The notes under the pieces were generated by a model that worked only from the letters and a program-made list of their open reading frames with translations, ran no database searches and was not told the origin of the DNA. 7,867 nt of DNA from assembly GCA_051000715.1 (NCBI GenBank), contig JBPCOB010000278.1:1-7867 (forward strand). The letters are read 5' to 3'. Positions within the stretch are counted from its first letter, which is position 1, and each line of letters starts with the position of its first letter. This stretch comes from JBPCOB01 sp051000715. Lineage in GTDB: Bacteria; Actinomycetota; Actinomycetes; JALYNC01. The position numbers and the translations under genes were made by a program. Positions 6,861-7,867 of this stretch are shown here, in pieces.

Positions 6861-6885
6861 GGTAGACCACTGCTCTTTGTCTACC
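6861..6885. promoter_or_regulatory. Inverted repeat upstream of second SDR, candidate operator
   Basis: GGTAGAC (6861-6867) and GTCTACC (6879-6885) are perfect 7-bp complementary arms around an 11-base centre. It sits one base upstream of the SDR ribosome binding site, where a bound repressor or a leader hairpin would affect expression. The 25-bp span is compatible with a dimeric regulator such as a TetR- or GntR-type protein, but no regulator gene lies in the window, so the assignment is inference. Confidence 0.5.
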
Positions 6886-6922
6886 GTCGGGCCACCGTCG
6901 CCGTTCCGCAACTTCCGACCGC

Positions 6923-6972
6923 GCTAGCGGACCGGGCGACCGCCGAAGGTCACCGGCGGCGGGCTAGCGGAC
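6923..6972. repeat. Direct repeat GCTAGCGGAC around a small hairpin
   Basis: GCTAGCGGAC occurs at 6923-6932 and again at 6963-6972, 40 bp apart; the second copy overlaps the stop codon of the DUF1990-like gene. Between them CCGCCG (6940-6945) and CGGCGG (6954-6959) can form a six-pair stem with an eight-base loop, a possible weak terminator for that gene. The repeat may be chance. Confidence 0.4.
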
Positions 6973-7674
6973 ATGAGCCGGCCAGTCGAGCCGCCGGGTG
7001 CGGATGGTGACACCTCCCTGCGGCCGCCCGCCGGCGAGGGCAGCTGTGCGGACGCAGAAATGCGACCACATGTTCAGCTGAATCTCCTTGGCCAGCCGGA
7101 GCCGGTTGTAGAGCAGGTCGGAGAGCCGGTCACCGGCTCGGGCCCAGGACTCGATCTCGAAGCGCAGCGCGTCGCCGTCCAGCGCGGACCGGAACTCGAT
7201 CTGCCCAGCCTCCAGGTGACCGTCCAGGGTGGCCAGCTGGAACGAGGTGGCGTCCCGACGGACCACGCGCACAGGGCCGTCCCAAGGGCCTGGCATCCGC
7301 ACCAAGAACTCGTCGCCCTGCCGCAGCGGCCCGTCCGCGCCGCGGGTCTTGCGGAACACCGCCATCTCGGGTGAGGCGCGGTTGAGGTTGGCGGTGACCG
7401 CCTCCATCAGCCCAGTCGGGCTCATCGGGCTGTCCACGATCCGGACGGCGTAGTAGCGGTGCAGCAGCGGCCCGACACCGGCATCGAGCGCCTGGCGGCC
7501 CTCGTCGAGCCCCTCGTCCTGGTCCCTAAGGTCGGGCAGATCCGCGATGCTTCCTTTTTCCTCGCTGCGGTGTAGCGGCGTAGTCCGCCAGAGATACCGC
7601 CAGCTGACGAGGGCAATGCCCACCGGCCACCGGGCCACGATGGCCAGCTGAGTTGGACCGCTCGCCCTGGTCAT
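6964..7674 (-). CDS. DUF1990-like protein
   Basis: A 236-residue protein of unknown function. The central and C-terminal part resembles DUF1990 proteins as I remember them: GVGPLLHRYY at 66-75, GDEFLVRMPGPWDGPVRV at 120-137, LATLDGHLEAGQIEFR at 147-162, and DLLYNRLRLAKEIQLNMW at 186-203. This looks like a helix-grip or lipocalin-like fold ending in a long helix. The N-terminal 45 residues hold a hydrophobic, Trp-rich stretch (about 10-29, ending SWRYLWRTTPLHR) that could associate with the membrane, followed by an acidic linker. No catalytic residues can be named. The ATG at 7674 has no strong Shine-Dalgarno sequence and no in-frame upstream alternative close by, so leaderless or weak initiation is possible. 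It diverges from the partial membrane-protein gene and lies upstream of the second SDR on the same strand; the 116-bp gap with its own control-like repeats argues for separate expression. Gene call good, family moderate. Confidence 0.8.
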   Translation of the reverse strand: MTRASGPTQLAIVARWPVGIALVSWRYLWRTTPLHRSEEKGSIADLPDLRDQDEGLDEGRQALDAGVGPLLHRYYAVRIVDSPMSPTGLMEAVTANLNRASPEMAVFRKTRGADGPLRQGDEFLVRMPGPWDGPVRVVRRDATSFQLATLDGHLEAGQIEFRSALDGDALRFEIESWARAGDRLSDLLYNRLRLAKEIQLNMWSHFCVRTAALAGGRPQGGVTIRTRRLDWPAHVR

Positions 7675-7736
7675 GGCGGTATGACACCATGAAAAGTGGC
7701 GAGTGCCCGTCGCTGGTGTGCCACGGGGAGGATTGG
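7675..7736. promoter_or_regulatory. Short divergent promoter region
   Basis: Sixty-two bases separate the starts of the DUF1990-like gene and the right-edge membrane-protein gene, so promoters for both must lie here or overlap the coding ends. It is locally richer in A/T (7680-7697) than its surroundings. TATGAC at 7680-7685 is a possible plus-strand -10 box, but the nearest -35-like TTGGAC (7653-7658) is 21 bases away, too far for a standard promoter. Confidence 0.35.
7725..7731 (+). promoter_or_regulatory. Ribosome binding site for right-edge membrane-protein gene
   Basis: GGGGAGG five bases before GTG at 7737. It is the main evidence for choosing this start over an in-frame ATG at 7689, which lacks any ribosome site. 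Confidence 0.7.
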
Positions 7737-7867
7737 GTGACCGTTGGCGTAGCGCTTCGGCGGCTCGGGCTGCGCAGCATGCACCTGCAGTTGGCGTCGC
7801 TCGGCTCGGTGGCGCTGTGCATCGGCCTATGGATCCGGGCGAAGACCGTCGACCAGGATGAGCGCGG
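7737..7867 (+). CDS. Partial gene, small membrane protein (5' end only)
   Basis: The frame opens at GTG with a strong Shine-Dalgarno sequence and stays open for 43 codons to the window edge. The visible residues begin MTVGVALRRLGLRSMHLQ and continue into a hydrophobic segment (about 19-33, LASLGSVALCIGLWI) followed by RAKTVDQDER. That layout, a basic start, one membrane helix and a charged loop, is typical of small actinobacterial membrane proteins of unknown function. Third-position G/C bias agrees with coding. It is too short for the gene finder cut-off and truncated by the window, so length and family cannot be given. An upstream in-frame ATG (7689) would add 16 residues but seems less likely. 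Confidence 0.68.
   Translation, partial: MTVGVALRRLGLRSMHLQLASLGSVALCIGLWIRAKTVDQDER

Noticed and set aside
6895..6925. Possible ECF-type promoter (GGAAC-like box read on the minus strand) upstream of the second SDR
   Set aside because: A GGAAC is present, but no convincing -10 element follows at the right distance, so it cannot be distinguished from chance.
7689..7736. Upstream ATG extension of the right-edge membrane-protein gene
   Set aside because: In frame, but without a ribosome site, and it would add 16 residues unlike a membrane-protein N-terminus; the GTG at 7737 has a strong, well-spaced site.
1..7867. Mobile element, CRISPR array, toxin-antitoxin or phage-defence system
   Set aside because: No transposase, integrase, regularly spaced repeats, tRNA-linked attachment site or defence-domain motifs could be found in any reading frame.

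Overview
The window is high-GC DNA with strong third-position G/C bias, GTG starts with good Shine-Dalgarno sequences, and short gene gaps. This points to a high-GC actinobacterium. Frequent GTAC-containing codon pairs hint at Micromonosporaceae or a relative, but that is only an impression. It holds six complete protein-coding genes and the start of a seventh. No tRNA, rRNA, CRISPR array, insertion sequence or phage gene is visible. It reads as ordinary chromosomal accessory metabolism.

Layout from left to right. Positions 67-2681 (minus strand) hold a two-gene unit: a family GH15 glucan/trehalose hydrolase followed 20 bp later by a short-chain dehydrogenase of the glucose-1-dehydrogenase-like type. 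Just upstream, a strong hairpin (2757-2798) separates this unit from a minus-strand gene for a 440-residue secreted protein of unknown function (2819-4141). A 204-bp divergent control region (4142-4345) then leads into a plus-strand gene for a Tat-exported, probably lipid-anchored, berberine-bridge-enzyme-like FAD oxidase (4346-5914). This keeps both the His and the Cys expected to bind FAD covalently. Its 3' end converges on a second, unrelated SDR gene (5999-6847, minus), which has a 7-bp-arm inverted repeat immediately before its ribosome binding site. Upstream of that lies a DUF1990-like protein gene (6964-7674, minus). A membrane-protein gene (7737 to the right edge, plus) diverges from it and is cut off by the window.

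How the genes may work together. The GH15 hydrolase and the SDR are the only pair with clear operon spacing; a route in which the hydrolase frees glucose and the SDR oxidises a sugar or a related alcohol is plausible but inferred. The secreted 440-residue protein and the exported FAD oxidase share a divergent control region and both act outside the cytoplasmic membrane, so co-regulation or a shared substrate is possible. The remaining genes show no obvious common pathway.

No clearly new multi-gene system can be demonstrated here. The items most worth a second look are the secreted protein of unknown function with its neighbouring FAD oxidase lipoprotein, the inverted repeat before the second SDR, and the hairpins between genes.
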